Position numbers and translations under genes: made by a program. This document shows, piece by piece, positions 13,001-24,357 of a stretch of 64,000 nt of DNA. Within the stretch, counting starts at the first letter, position 1. The number at the start of each line of letters is the position of its first letter. A model generated the notes under the pieces. That model saw nothing but the letters and a program-made list of their open reading frames with translations, was not told the DNA's origin and ran no database searches. This stretch comes from Dromaius novaehollandiae (taxonomy: Eukaryota; Chordata; Aves; Casuariiformes; Dromaiidae), in assembly GCF_036370855.1 (NCBI RefSeq), contig NC_088117.1:62001-126000 (forward strand). The letters run 5' to 3'.

Positions 13001-16000
13001 GTATTTGAATCAAGTGAGAATTTGAATCATGGTCAGGAACTGAGGCACTTTTCGCGGGCATAAGTTGTGAGGTAGTATTTCTGCTGAACCAAAATGGATC
13101 AACAGTAGCATAAGATGCAGAAATAGCCGGAAGAATGTAAACCAAGAACTAAAATGAAATCTGGAAGGTTAAAGCAGCACACAAACGTTTTACAAATAGA
13201 TGTTAGGGATGACTTGCAGGCAGAGATGAGATCTCAGTGAAAATTGCTAGCCATTTCCTTTGCCAGAATTGTGCAAGTTTTGTTTTCTCAATTAGTTTCA
13301 ACAGCTGCCTGTCTGGTCACTATAGCCCAAGAATGGGAATTTCGCATAAACTTCCAAGTGCAAGACTTGTATCATGTTCTCAACATACAGCCCTAGGCAA
13401 ATATGCAAGGTTATGATTTGTAATTGGACAGGCCTTTAAATTTACAGCCAAAGGAGACAGCAACTGGTAGACAACTTATTATTTCAGGGATCCTGCCACT
13501 CTCTCCTGAAACTCTTTCCCTGCAAAGGCCTGATTCTACCCAAGCTCCTTGTTTGCCACCCTCTGTTCTTGGCTCCATGGAAGGATGGGAACAATTTACC
13601 AGCTTATCTGTACAGTAACTGGAGTTCCTTGATATCATTGTTCCTATTTAGCTGTGGCTTATCCTCTGCTGACTACCACTGTGCCCACACTGTAGCTATC
13701 CTCTCATAGAACATTTGTTACTCTCAGGGAACTGATCCTTGGTCTTTTTCTCTTCTGGGGACTCTGCAGAAAAGTTGCTGCAGTTTCCAATTCAAGTTGG
13801 ATGAATTGTTTTTGTAAAGACCTCTGTTGGACTGTGGCTGTGCTTTGACTGGATACTGACAGGAGTTGTCTGGGTCATTGCCTGCTACCTCCCTTAGCAA
13901 GGCATTTAATGGAATCCATGTCACATGACTAGAATGCTATAAAATCTGATTTGGTGTTAAGTGTAATGCATCCAGTGTTGCCTCTGATGCCTCTTAGCTC
14001 TTTAAAATTATACTAACACATGAATGAATCTATTGCATGAAATCACCTTTGGCTTTATGTTGTGGTCAAATTTCATAAGTGCAGAACAATTTGGCTCAGA
14101 CCACATTAGGGAAATCGGTGCTGTAAGGGATTCTTAAATGCTCTGAAAAGGATATAGGTACATAGGCCAATTTGCACTTAGTAACATTCTACTTCCCAGT
14201 CCCACTGAAAATCTTTGCCTAAGCACTCTTTGCTGCTTCTTCCAGCTTTGCTGTGTTGCAGGGACCTGGCTGTAGCCCTGTTTGCCTCTGCAATATTCCA
14301 GTAGGTTCTGTCAGTTTTTTTAAGTCTGCCTGCTTGGCTTTATTTCTGGCCGCATATTGTCTGCCCTGCCTGCCAGTTTGAAAGTGAATACCTCCAGACT
14401 CGGTTGTTACGAGCAAACTGAAGCACACCATGCACTAGGATGCAGATGTTGATTTGGTAAAGGCTTGGGAGTGTTCCTCACTAGGACGTTTGACTTTTCT
14501 AGGGGCTGGTGTGCAGCCCGGTCCCCAAATACTCCTAGGATAAGCTGCAGGGTCTCCTGTTTCTTTATCCGTGAATATTACGACATTTATATTTCTATAT
14601 TGTGAGCCATTTTGATATAATTTTACTGTGATGAACAAACGTTGTCAGACTAAGAAAAAACTTCAAACAAACAATATTGTGCTTTTTTTTTATAACTGCC
14701 TTTGTTCTAGGACACCGTTTTTTAAATACTGCTATCAGTGCGGACGTTCTGTTGGTGTTCAGCTGACATCTTGCATTCATTGCCATGAAATCTTCACTTG
14801 CAGTGAAGCTTGCAGAAGGAAATCCTGGAAGGAGCGGCATAGGCATGAGTGTTCGGGATTGCTGGGTAGGTCTGACAGTCACTAGTATGTGTGTACAGTT
14901 GTTTGTGCATGTTTTACTGAGCTGGAATGTCTTCCTTGTAATGGCTCAGTAAAATGTGTTTTGGTTACAATTTAAACAAAAAAAATTCAGTTATTCCCTT
15001 GAATAGCTGTGTCTGTAAAACCATCAGCTTTAAGAGAGCTACTAATGTGTCATTACAGTCAGTTTCAAGAGAGAAGAATCTTTCAGGTGAGCACAGAACA
15101 AAAGGAAGATGCTCCTGAAGACTAATGTTCATTACTGAAATCATAAATATACAACTTTCCAAGCTGAAGAACCTCAATACATCTAACAAGCTAGGAGGAA
15201 CGGGGCTTTCAGTACAAACTTTACCTCTATCTGCATATTAGAATAGAAATCTACGAGATTTCTGACCTTTGTGCATTGAATCATTGATACCACCCTACTG
15301 TGGTTCAGGTAAACTGCAGCATTTGTCATTGACAAAAAAAAGGACATTATACACGTTATACACATGCACACACTACACAGCAGTAGAAGACTGGCATAGT
15401 GGATTTATACAAGAAATTAAAGTGCTGTCACCATATGAGATGCTCGCATATGAGCCACAATGAGGAATCTGAAATGTGAAGATAAATAAGGAACTGCTGC
15501 CATTCTGAGGCTGATCTGTCTTTTAGTGGCTGTCCAGCCACTAAAAAGTCGGTCCAGGATGGGTCTTTTAAATCTGGGTACTTGTAAAACCTGTGAAGGG
15601 AGTGAGGCCTGTCCAACTGGAGATGATTTATATGAAGCATACATGCTTATCCGTATGGGTTCTAAACATCTTCTAGCGGTTTTCCCAAGATAAGATATCA
15701 GTGGTGTACTTCCCAGATTATATGGGAATAAATGAAACTGTTCTTAATAACGGGAGATTTCCCTTGCACCTTAATCAAGTGCTTTTTCTTCTTCCTGTTC
15801 CTTTCATAAAGTTTTGTTACACTCCTGCATATAATTAAAGCTTTTGAGTTTCACTCTTTTCTGGAAGCTACCTTTCACCCACTTACACACTTCTGCTTTT
15901 ACAGCATTTGATGTATGAGAACTGCAACACGTGTATACAGAACACTCTGTTTTTACTACTATTTTTTCATATGTTTGGGATGGAAATGGGAACAGACTTA

Positions 16001-19000
16001 GAAAGGGAAGTCCTGAAGACTGTGAATCGGAACCACTAGAAAACAATAAAAATGATCTGGGGGAATGGTAGAGGCTTCTGGAAAAACGGCACGGTGCATG
16101 CCACAGAAGGGTAACCAACCAGCTTGAGTTCGGTCAGACTCTGTCTTTAAGCACACAGTGTGTTGCTGACTGTCCTGCACCCTGACAGGCATGCTGACTT
16201 CTCTAAGCAACCATCATGGGCCAGTCAAAGCAGGACACTGGAATGGAGACAAAGTAGCAGCTACTCCACTCAGCTTAATTTTTGCATCATCCTCAAAGTG
16301 ATAGAGAAGAATAATGAAGTGATAATAAAAAAACATGTTCGGAGCAGAATGTGCCTTGATAGATGCTGCAGAAGCAGCAAATAAAGCTGAAGGGCACAGG
16401 TCAGATCTGATAAATTATAGCCCAACCCACAGACAGCAGAGATTTTACCACTTTAATGGCAATATATTGCTTATTTATGTTAAAAGATTTGACTTGAGAA
16501 AAGATTAGGAATTTTCCTAAAATATGAAAGGATCAGATATCTGATAAAACTCCTAGACCAATGAGGCATTTGAGCTTGTTTGACTAATGAAATCAATATA
16601 TACATACCTTCCAGTGAAAATGTCTTTGCTCACAAGGTGTTCCTTAGTCAAATTGTTTTCAATGGTTAATCCATTCTGGAACTACTGACAGATGAAAGAA
16701 TCCTTGATGTGTGTATTTCAAGTCATGCTATTTATTTTCTTGAAACCAAAATGAAAGACTGAGCTTCTAAAGATAGAGCCTGGCAGAAGCACTTACTGCT
16801 TAAATGGCATTGTCCTTCCCTTTTGCTTTTGAACATCTGAGCAACTCAGTAGTTAGAGCTTGGGTGAGTGAGGTGTTGAGTCTTCACTGCTGAATTGTGA
16901 CTGTTAACAGCTGCCATCCATATCTTCCTCTTCAAAACTCTTCCTGTTTTCTGGAGTTCCAGTTCCTCACCTTTGTTTACATGAACAAAAAAAAAAAAGA
17001 AAAAGAAAAAAGAAAAAAGAAAACTGACATTGAAGAAAATGGTTATTTAAAATTAATGGAAAGCTTTTGTTCTTAAAAAAAGTTATGATGGACTGTTTGA
17101 ACTGTTTTGTTGGAGCAGCTTCTCTTGGACGCCATCTCCAAGCATATGAACCCTGCCAGACCATCTGGTGACCAGTTATGCAAAACAGGGGCGTCCTTGG
17201 CTGCAAGGGATGCACCAAAATAACACAGTTAAAAGTTCACTGGCTAATGATAACCATACAGCCCATGTGCACATTCTTGCTACAGATGGAAGGCAATGGT
17301 GGAGAATACATGGGAAGAGAAGGAAATAATGGGAAATAGAGAATGATAGGGAATATACTGGGAATAGATGGGAATGATGGGGGAAATTAGGGAGTAGAAA
17401 TGATGGGGAACAGATGGAATAATAGGAAATTGCAGGGAATAGATGCAGAATAGAAGGGGGTATAGTAAGGAATAGCTAGGAATAGAAAGAAATTATGAGG
17501 AATAGTTCTGAATAGATGGGAATGACAGGGAGTAGAAGAGAATGATACACAATGCAGGGACTAGAAAGAAATTGAACACCTAAGGGAGCAGAAAGACAGA
17601 AAAGCATACAGAAAGGCGATAGAAGGAATGGAAGGAGATAGAAAGGACAGGCCCAGTTTAGACATGTTGTATCTGTGAAGTGCGAATGGTCATTATCATA
17701 TCACAGAGTAACAGATTGATAGTTTTGGCCTTCTGTCAGCCTGGGGACACTTGAAATGGTGACCTAGATGCTACACACTGGAACCATCTCTGTCAGCAGA
17801 CTTAATATGTTTTTGAAAGTATTTTGAAGGAGATGTAGAAAAACAGTCCTGAATATACTGTGAAGTATAGCAGCTACACACTACACACTGGTTTGGTAGA
17901 TAGACTTTAGTGGTGGATAGACCACTTCCAGTCCATCAGTTAAAAAAGACTTTTCCAGAGAGCAGGGACTGCAAGAACTTGCTAGTGTACTCTTTACCTC
18001 TACTTTTCGCATCAAAAATAACATCCAGAAGATCCTTCCAACACTGTTTAAATGCCCTATAATGTTTTGGTTGTGGGTTTTTTCCTAAGTGTCAAAGCTC
18101 AGAAAGCTGGTCAAGTCATTCCAGCTAAACAGTGCTAACAACAGAGCCCTGAAATGCTGTCAGGCTCCTTTGTTGAAGAAAAAATGATCAAACAAACCTG
18201 AAAACCCACAGAATAGTTTATAAAGATCAGATTCTTATTTTTACTCTTTTAATATATAAGTATTAAATCTTTGTAAATTTCTGACCTGTATAAAGTATTC
18301 TCCAACTACTGGGGTTTTTTGGTAAATATGTTAAGTAATTCCCCCGCCTCTTCAGCAGCTTTCTCACACTAATGCATGTATTTCTGTAGAAGTGTATAAT
18401 CCCTTTTAATTGTTCATAATATCTTGTCTACTGTGTATTCCACAGTGTCTTTCCATATTGTTTTATTGCTGCTCAAGATGATCTAGTATCTAAATCTGTG
18501 GCCAAGACAGTCTGAGCTTGAGGGAAGGTCAATTAATATGTTTCATTTGGTGTGGGGATGACAGATTAGATTTCTGATCTGTTATCTGTCCAAAAGCTGT
18601 GTTAAGTTTCTGCAATGATTACAGCTGGCAGAATACGCAAGCTTATTTAGACTAGGGATTTATATCATGACTAGTAAAGGCACATGGTTATTCCTGTATT
18701 AACCAAATGTTTACTTGATTAAAAAAAAAATCTGTGTGGAGGGCCTTTAATAGAGGTCCAGTTTCTTGGGAACTTCCACTGCAGCTCCTGTAAAGCTGTT
18801 GGAGATAAATGGAGTGAGAAACAACTGTTTCTAGAGCTGCTTTTAAACAAAAACAGAGCTCTAAAAGCTCTTTTTTTAATTAACCCCAAGGTATGTATTA
18901 TATAAGTACCATCGGAAGGTTATCCAGATAATCTGTGAAACATTTTTTTAAACTGCTGAATCTGTTCTTGGCATCTTTTATGCCCTGTATCTATTCAGAA

Positions 19001-20129
19001 GGCATAGCAGTAAATTTAAGAGGCCTTACTGTCTCTCTTCAGTCTTCTCACTGCTCCTCCTTAGTTCCTGGTTTTTGGCAGTTCTGGGTGACACCCTTTC
19101 AAGCACAGTTGTGTCGTCCTCTTGAAGCTGTGCATATGCCTGTTGTGTTGCATTCAGTGGAGCAGTACAGAAGCTCTGTGACCGAACCGTCAGGGCACTG
19201 TTATGTAATGTACAATTTAAGTCCGTTTTTCAGCATAAAGTCAGCAGTACAGCTAGGAAACATTTTTCAGAATTCGTGGAACAAGTGTGAGTGTGTTCAT
19301 GTACCAAGATTTTTTCTTGGTAATAAACTTTTCTTTTTAACCAGTGTCTTCCTTCTTTTTTAATTTTAAGGTGCCAGGGATTTTTAGGGGAGGTGTGGGG
19401 GTTGTTTTATTTCTTTTTCCTCTCCCATGGTTGTCTTTCATCGAAAATGACCTGAAATTCCCCAACTCAGATCAGTTTGAGCAGTTCAGTCTGTTACTCT
19501 GAGAACCTCTGAACTTCCCCTCACCCCACCTTTTCAGGACCTTTCCTTTTCAGTTCCTTTCTCTTTTCTCTTTACTTTTTCTCCCTCGTCCTCTTCCTTT
19601 TGACTTGATGGCAGTGTAATTAGCATTTATTTTGTGCCCTAGGAGAAAAACTCTCAATGGTTAATTGAGTCCTGAAGTAACTAATAGTCAGCTTTAACCA
19701 CAGTATTAAGACACTCTTAAATGTATTTACAAGAAGAAACAAGTATCCCTTACACTCCTGTATGTGGTCATTGTTGTCTAGGAAGTTATAGGTAGGTAAG
19801 TAGGTAGCCACTGCTGTCCAAGATAGAGTTGGTCTGTCTGTTGACATCACACTTGATAAACTGAGCCACAATAGGAACATTTTAAGTCTTGTACCTATAT
19901 CTAGTTTATTGTTCCTAGGAAAACAAAGGTCACCTACACAAATATGGTGGTTTATTTTGCAGAGAAGAGTAGAGGTCAAGCACCTCTGGATGCAAGCAGT
20001 GCGGCATGCAAAAAGGATGCCATTGGCAAAAAGGGGGAAAAAAGAAGAGAAGAGAAAGATGAAAGGCGAAAGAGAAGAAAAAGTAAAGTTAGGAAGGGTG
20101 GAAGACAGCATCACAGGAAGGATGACTAA
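1007..20129 (+). CDS. ANKMY1: ANKMY1 (ankyrin repeat and MYND domain protein 1), 3' part of the gene
   Basis: Eleven exons: 1007-1062, 2513-2684, 3149-3289, 6059-6229, 6930-7037, 8661-8792, 9653-9766, 11421-11586, 12425-12491, 14711-14865 and 19963-20129. Each is bounded by AG/GT and they join in consistent phase with no stop before TAA at 20127-20129. The product shows ankyrin motifs ([50 protein letters not shown]), then [10 protein letters not shown] and a MYND zinc finger. This order and these motifs match vertebrate ANKMY1, a protein-interaction scaffold whose function is poorly known. The N-terminal MORN half is absent here; bases 1-1006 are intron. The C-terminal exon is strongly Lys/Arg-rich. 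The exons look intact, so this is unlikely to be a processed or decayed copy. Identity is from family knowledge; exon edges are read from the sequence. The 3' UTR end is not clear. Confidence 0.93.
2513..2684 (+). CDS. ANKMY1: ANKMY1 exon, ankyrin repeats
   Basis: Encodes two ankyrin-type helices with the hallmarks [13 protein letters not shown] and [13 protein letters not shown]. The last codon is complete and the donor is a non-optimal CAAG/GTTTTA. Residues match the human ANKMY1 stretch around its RRGADPN motif. Confidence 0.9.
3149..3289 (+). CDS. ANKMY1: ANKMY1 exon, ankyrin repeat
   Basis: Follows TTTTTTCAG. Contains LTPLHIAV and the insert PGEEGVQIT typical of ANKMY1. The donor is CAG/GTATGT; an earlier in-phase donor at 3271 (GAG/GTATAT) could give a shorter form. 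Confidence 0.9.
3420..3446 (+). repeat. A27 homopolymer run
   Basis: An uninterrupted run of 27 A in an ANKMY1 intron. No recognisable SINE precedes it, so it is probably a simple expansion or the tail of a retrotransposed fragment. Length is likely to vary and to be error-prone. Confidence 0.9.
3920..5440 (-). mobile_element. CR1 LINE, 5'-truncated, minus strand, in an ANKMY1 intron
   Basis: The minus strand encodes the 3' part of a CR1 ORF2: reverse-transcriptase segments ([29 protein letters not shown]) and the typical C-terminus ([14 protein letters not shown]). It has frameshifts and stops and cannot be active. The 3' UTR end lies at about 3920, with the usual CR1 'gggacctct' region. 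About 700 bp at its 3' end closely match the CR1 at 23.6-24.4 kb in opposite orientation. Confidence 0.93.
6059..6229 (+). CDS. ANKMY1: ANKMY1 exon, ankyrin repeat
   Basis: 57 codons, phase 0-0, donor GAG/GTAAGA. Contains [10 protein letters not shown] followed by [16 protein letters not shown], matching the conserved ANKMY1 segment. Confidence 0.93.
6930..7037 (+). CDS. ANKMY1: ANKMY1 exon, ankyrin repeat
   Basis: 36 codons, phase 0-0, acceptor CCTACACAG and donor TTG/GTGAGC. Contains [14 protein letters not shown] and [15 protein letters not shown]. Confidence 0.93.
8661..8792 (+). CDS. ANKMY1: ANKMY1 exon, ankyrin repeat
   Basis: 44 codons, phase 0-0, acceptor TTTGCAG and donor TTG/GTGAGA. 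Contains [15 protein letters not shown] and [13 protein letters not shown], both characteristic of ANKMY1. Confidence 0.93.
9371..9408 (+). repeat. 19-bp perfect tandem duplication
   Basis: The 19-mer cttcatctgttgctgcaag occurs twice back to back in an ANKMY1 intron. It is a simple replication-slippage duplication with no coding role. Confidence 0.9.
9653..9766 (+). CDS. ANKMY1: ANKMY1 exon, last ankyrin repeat
   Basis: 38 codons, phase 0-0, acceptor TTTTTTCAG and donor CAG/GTATGA. Contains [10 protein letters not shown] and [13 protein letters not shown]. Confidence 0.93.
10307..10337 (+). repeat. T11/G14 homopolymer junction
   Basis: Eleven T are followed by fourteen G, one C and five more G. 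The G tract can form a G-quadruplex on the plus strand. Sequencing errors are common at such junctions, so the exact length is doubtful. Confidence 0.85.
11421..11586 (+). CDS. ANKMY1: ANKMY1 exon, helical linker after ankyrins
   Basis: Starts [10 protein letters not shown] after TTGCAG and ends AAAT/GTTAGT in phase 1. The charged helix ending ELRRSKK links the ankyrin block to the MYND finger, as in other vertebrate ANKMY1 proteins. Confidence 0.88.
12425..12491 (+). CDS. ANKMY1: ANKMY1 exon, short basic linker
   Basis: A 67-nt exon after TGTAG with donor GAG/GTAGGT. Phase in 1, out 2, fitting both neighbours. Basic and Ser-rich ([14 protein letters not shown]), probably disordered. Confidence 0.8.
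14711..14865 (+). CDS. ANKMY1: ANKMY1 exon, MYND zinc finger
   Basis: Encodes a full MYND finger: CYQC, ten residues, CIHC, then C, C, H and C in TCSEAC...HRHEC. All eight metal ligands are present, so the finger should fold around two zinc ions. MYND fingers bind proline-rich peptides in partner proteins. Acceptor TTCTAG, donor CTGG/GTAGGT. Confidence 0.95.
16984..17023 (+). repeat. A/G-rich simple repeat
   Basis: A run of A with interspersed G (aaaaaagaaaaagaaaa pattern) inside the last ANKMY1 intron. Low complexity only. Confidence 0.8.
17229..17640 (+). repeat. GGGAATAGA/GGGAATGAT-type minisatellite, copy 1
   Basis: Degenerate units of about 10-12 bp such as gggaatagatg and gggaatgatgg repeat from about 17,290 to 17,560. 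The array is preceded by ttaaaagttcac and cattcttgctacagatg. The same leader and array occur in reverse complement at 25.1-25.3 kb, so this is a dispersed element rather than a local slip. Confidence 0.82.
19963..20129 (+). CDS. ANKMY1: ANKMY1 terminal exon, Lys/Arg-rich tail
   Basis: Acceptor TTTTGCAG after a 5.1-kb intron. The exon completes the phase-1 codon and runs 55 codons to TAA. The tail is highly basic ([17 protein letters not shown]) and may act as a nucleic-acid-binding or nuclear localisation segment; that role is inference. Confidence 0.85.
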
Positions 20130-20699
20130 CTTGTTTCAAGTCACACCTACTATTGTATGGGCAACATTTTTATAGGATTGTATACATTCTGCCTTGTACT
20201 CCACTTCTAGTGAGGTTAAAAATGACCTAATCTGACAAGTTTTGAGAAACTAAAGCCAAAGTCTTTCCAAGATGCTACATATGAGCTAAAGGACAGGTAA
20301 TTCTACTAGATTCATTGAAACCAACCTGGGAATGGGGGGTACATACAAGTTAGGTATTAAGTAGATATATTTACTATTAAAAATGTATCAAACTCCCCAT
20401 TGGTTTTACTGGTCTAATGCAATGTATATTTATTTTTAAACCAGTATGGCCCATAATTAAACTTCATTACATATATTCCCTCCCGTGGGGGACGGAGGGC
20501 CCATCTGCAAAACAGACTTGCTGTCTAGGGAGGTTCGCTGCTTGCTGGGGGCTCAGATCTGGGATGCTGTAGAGAGGTTGCTGAGGCTTGTCCAGTCCTT
20601 GGACTATTACCCCTTTCTGCTCATTCACATGCAAACTGATGATCCTATCAGGAGTCTTTGAATGTACCAAGAGTGACTACATGGCTCTGGGGGGGGGGG

Positions 20700-23220
20700 G
20701 GGGAGGAGTGAGGTCATGGGGGGCTAGGTGGTTTTCTCCTTGATACTACTGGTGAAGGGAAGAGGCTTAAGGAGGAGTGGATGGATCCTGACATTCAGCA
20801 CCTGGTTATGCAGCTGTGTTGATGACAGGGATTTGGCTTTGAAACCACAGGACCCTTTTTGAGAATTGAGGACTGATAAGACGAGATGGAATCCACCTGC
20901 AAAGATGTTTTCCATCTCTGCCAACAGACTGACCAACCTGGTGAGAAAACTAGGAAAGATGGGGGAGGGAGATGACAACCCACAGTCAAGTGGGAAAGTG
21001 CTGGACTGGGTTGGCAAGCAAAAGCTGCAGGGTGGTGTAGATGAGAATCCTCAAAATTAACAGAACAGGGCAGAATGAGGTTCACCCCAAGTGCACACAC
21101 ATAAGTAAGAAAGTACAAAAAGGACAGCATTGCGGGGGAAGCTCTTATCCTTTTCCTGGGAAGTAGGTTGAACTGAGTGCCTCTCAGAAGGATCTTTACA
21201 CTAATGCATGCAGCATAAGGAACAAACAGGAGGAATTAGGTGTGCATGCAGTTACAGGGCTATGTTCTCATTGGGATCATCAGGACGTGGTGGGATAGCT
21301 CATACAACTAGAGCGCTACAATGGATGAATACAGGCTGTTTAGGAAGGACAGGCTGGGAAAGTGAGGAGAGGGAGTCGCCCTCTATGTGAGACGACAACT
21401 GGAATGCATGAAGCCCTGCCTACAGAAGGGAGATGAGCCAGCTGAGAGCTTATGGGTCAGGATTAATGGGCAGACCAATATAGGCAATGTTGTTGTGAGT
21501 GTCTGCTACAGACCACCTGATCAGGAAGAAGCAGAGAGAAGGCAAAGATACTGAATGTATTTCTTGCTTCAGTCTTCACTGCTAAGACCAGCCCTGAGGA
21601 ATCCCAGACCCTGGAGACAAGGGAGAAAGTCTGGAGAAAGGAAGACTTGGTTAAGGAGGCTCAGGTTAGAGATCATTTAACCAAACTTGACATCCACAGG
21701 TCCATGGGCCTTGATGGGATTCACCCATGAGTGCTGAGGGAGCTGGCCAATGTCATTGCAAGGCCACTCTCAACCATCTTTGAAAGGACATGGAGAACAA
21801 GAGAGGTACCTGAGGACTGGAAGAAAGCAAATGTCACTCCAATCTTCAAAAAGGGCAAGAAGGAGGGCCCAGGGACCCAACACGATCCCTGGGAAGGTGA
21901 TGGAGCAGCTCATTGTGGATACCATCTCCAAGCATATGAAGGACAAGAAGGTGATTGGGAGATGTCAGCACAAGGGGATGCCAGTTCACAAGGGGAAAGC
22001 ATGCTTAGCCAATCTGATGGCCTTCTGTGATGGAATGACTGGCTGGGGAGATGAGGGCAGAGCAGGGGATGTCGTCTCCCTTGACTTCAGGAAGGCTTTG
22101 GATACTGTCTCTCGTAACATCCTCTAGGCAAGCTGATGCAGTAGGGGTGAGATGAGCACAGTGAGGTGGACTGAAAGCTGGCTGAAAGGCAGAGCTCAGA
22201 GGGTTGTGATGAGTGTCGCAAAGTCTAGCTGGAGCCCTGTAGCTAGTGGTGTTCCCCCAGGGGTCAATACTGGCTCCAATCCTGTTCAACTTAGTCATCA
22301 GAGACCTGGATGAAGGGACAGAGGGCACCCTCAGCAAGTTTGCTGATGATGGAGAGGAGAGGATGATACACCAGAGGGCTGCGCTGCCATTCAGAGGGAC
22401 CTCGAGAGGCTGGACAGATGGGCAGAGGGGAACCTCATGACGTTCAACAAAGGGAAATGCAGAGTCCTGCCCCTGGGGAGGAATAACCCCAGGCACCAGT
22501 AGAGGATGGGGCCTGATGTGCTGCAAAGCAGCTCTGCAGAGAAGGACCTGGCAGTTCCTGGTGGACAGCAAGTGGAACAAGAGCCAGCAGTGTGCCTTTG
22601 CAGAAAAAGAGGCCAACAGCATCATGGTCTGCATTAGGAAGAGCGTTGCCTGCAGGTGGAGGGAGGTAACCCTCCCCCTCTACTCAGCCCTGGTGAGGCT
22701 GCATCTGGAGTACCGTATCCAGTTCTGGGCTCTCCAATATGAGACATGGAGCTACGGGAGCAAGCGCAACGAAGGGCTACTAAGATGGTGAAGGGACTAG
22801 AGCGTGTCTTATAGGAAGAAAGGCTGAGAGAGCTGTGCCTGTTGAGCCTGGAGAAGAGAAGACAGAGGGGGAACCTTATGAATGTGTTTAAATATCTGAA
22901 GGGAGGGTGTCAGGAGGGTGGGACCAGACTCTTTTCAGTGGTGTCCAGTGATAGGACAAGAGTCAACAGGCACAAACGGAAACACAGGAAGTTCCGTCAG
23001 GACATAAGGAGAAACTTCTTTCCTGTGAGGGTGACTGAGCACTGGAACAGGTAGCCCAGAAAGGCTGTGGATTCCCCATCCTTGGAGATGTTCAAAAGCT
23101 GTGTGGACAGGGTCCTGGGCAACGTGCTGTAGGTGACCCTGCTTGAGCGGGCGAGGGGGGGGTGTTGGACTAGATGATCTCCAGAGGTGCCTTCCAACCT
23201 CTATCATTCTGTGATTCTGT
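20700..23220 (+). mobile_element. CR1 LINE, plus strand, internally deleted
   Basis: From about 21,190 the plus strand encodes the N-terminal half of the CR1 endonuclease (YRLFRKDRLG, VALYVR, SLWVRINGQ, VCYRPPDQEE). It then jumps at about 21,545 to the reverse-transcriptase region ([47 protein letters not shown]) and ends with a CR1 3' end (cttccaacctctatcattctg) at about 23,215. Stops and frameshifts are frequent. The left edge is uncertain; a poly-G tract (about 20,691-20,703) and unassigned sequence lie before it. Confidence 0.88.
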
Positions 23221-24357
23221 GGAGCAGATGAAGCCTTCTTCAGAAAACTGGAAGAAGCCTCATGTTCACCGGCCCTGGTCCTCATGGGGGACTTTAACTA
23301 CCCTGATATCTGCCGCAGGAACAACACAGCAGGGCACAAGCAAGCCAAGAGGTTCCTGGAGTGCATCAGTGACAACTTCCTGATTCAGGTGATTGAGGAG
23401 CCAGCGAGGAGAGGCAGTCTGCTAGACCTTGTACTTACAAACAAGGCAGGACTGGTCAGAGATGTGGAAGCTGTGGGCAGCCTTGGCAACAGCAACCACA
23501 GGATGATGGAGTTCAGGATCCTGCAAGGAAGGAGCAAGGCAAAAAGCAGAATCACAACCCTGGGCTTCAGGAGTGCAGACTCTGGCCTGTTCAGGGCCCT
23601 GCTTGGAAGAAACCCATGGGATGCAGCCCTGGAGAGGAGTCCAGAAGTTCAGTACATGCTGGGGGCCAACCTGCTGAAGAGCAACTTTGCAGAAAATGAC
23701 TTGAGGGTCCTGGTGGACAACAAGCTGAACATGACCAGCAATGTGCCTTTGCAGCAAAGCAGGCCAACAGCATCGTGGGCAGCATTAGAAAGAGCGTTGC
23801 CAGCAGGCCAATGGAGGTGATCCTTCCCCTCTGTTCAGCACAGGTCAGACCACATCTGAAGTGCTGTGTCCAGTTCTGGGCTCCACAGTACAAGGCAGAC
23901 ATGGAGCTACTGGAGCAAGCCCAGCGAAGGACCACAAAGAGGATTAAGGAACTGGAGCATCTCTCGTGCAAGGAGAGGCTGAGAGATCTGGGATTGTTTA
24001 GCTCTGAGAAGGCCCAGGGGGATCTTATCAATGTGTATAAATACCTGATGGGAGGGAGTAAACAAGCTGGAGCCTCACTCTTCTCCGTGGCACCCAGTGG
24101 CAGGACAAGAAGCAATGGGCAGGAATTGAAAGACAGGAAATTCCACTTGAACATAATAAAAATCTTTTTTTCCTGTGAGGGTGATCAAACATGGGAAGAG
24201 GTTGCCCAGAGAGGCCATGGAGTCTCCATTCCTGGAGATATTCAAAGCCCAACTGGACAAGGTCCTGAGCTCTCGCTGACCCTGCTTTGAGTCAGGGGGA
24301 TGGACTACAGACTCCTAGAGGGTCCTTCCAACCTCAACAATTCTGTGATTCTGTGGT
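23221..24357 (+). mobile_element. CR1 LINE, plus strand, second truncated copy
   Basis: Starts within the second half of the CR1 endonuclease (LVLMGDFNYPDIC, RRGSLLDLVLTN). It then switches at about 23,635 to the last reverse-transcriptase segment and the 3' UTR, ending cttccaacctcaacaattctg at about 24,345. It abuts the preceding CR1 directly. Most of the reverse transcriptase is missing, so it cannot be active. Confidence 0.88.

Noticed and set aside
18935..19363. 142-codon plus-strand frame in the last ANKMY1 intron
   Set aside because: No domain, no splice partner and no repeat similarity that I can recognise; probably chance.
19620..20114. 164-codon minus-strand frame overlapping the last ANKMY1 exon
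   Set aside because: It is antisense to a well-supported exon and has no recognisable motif.
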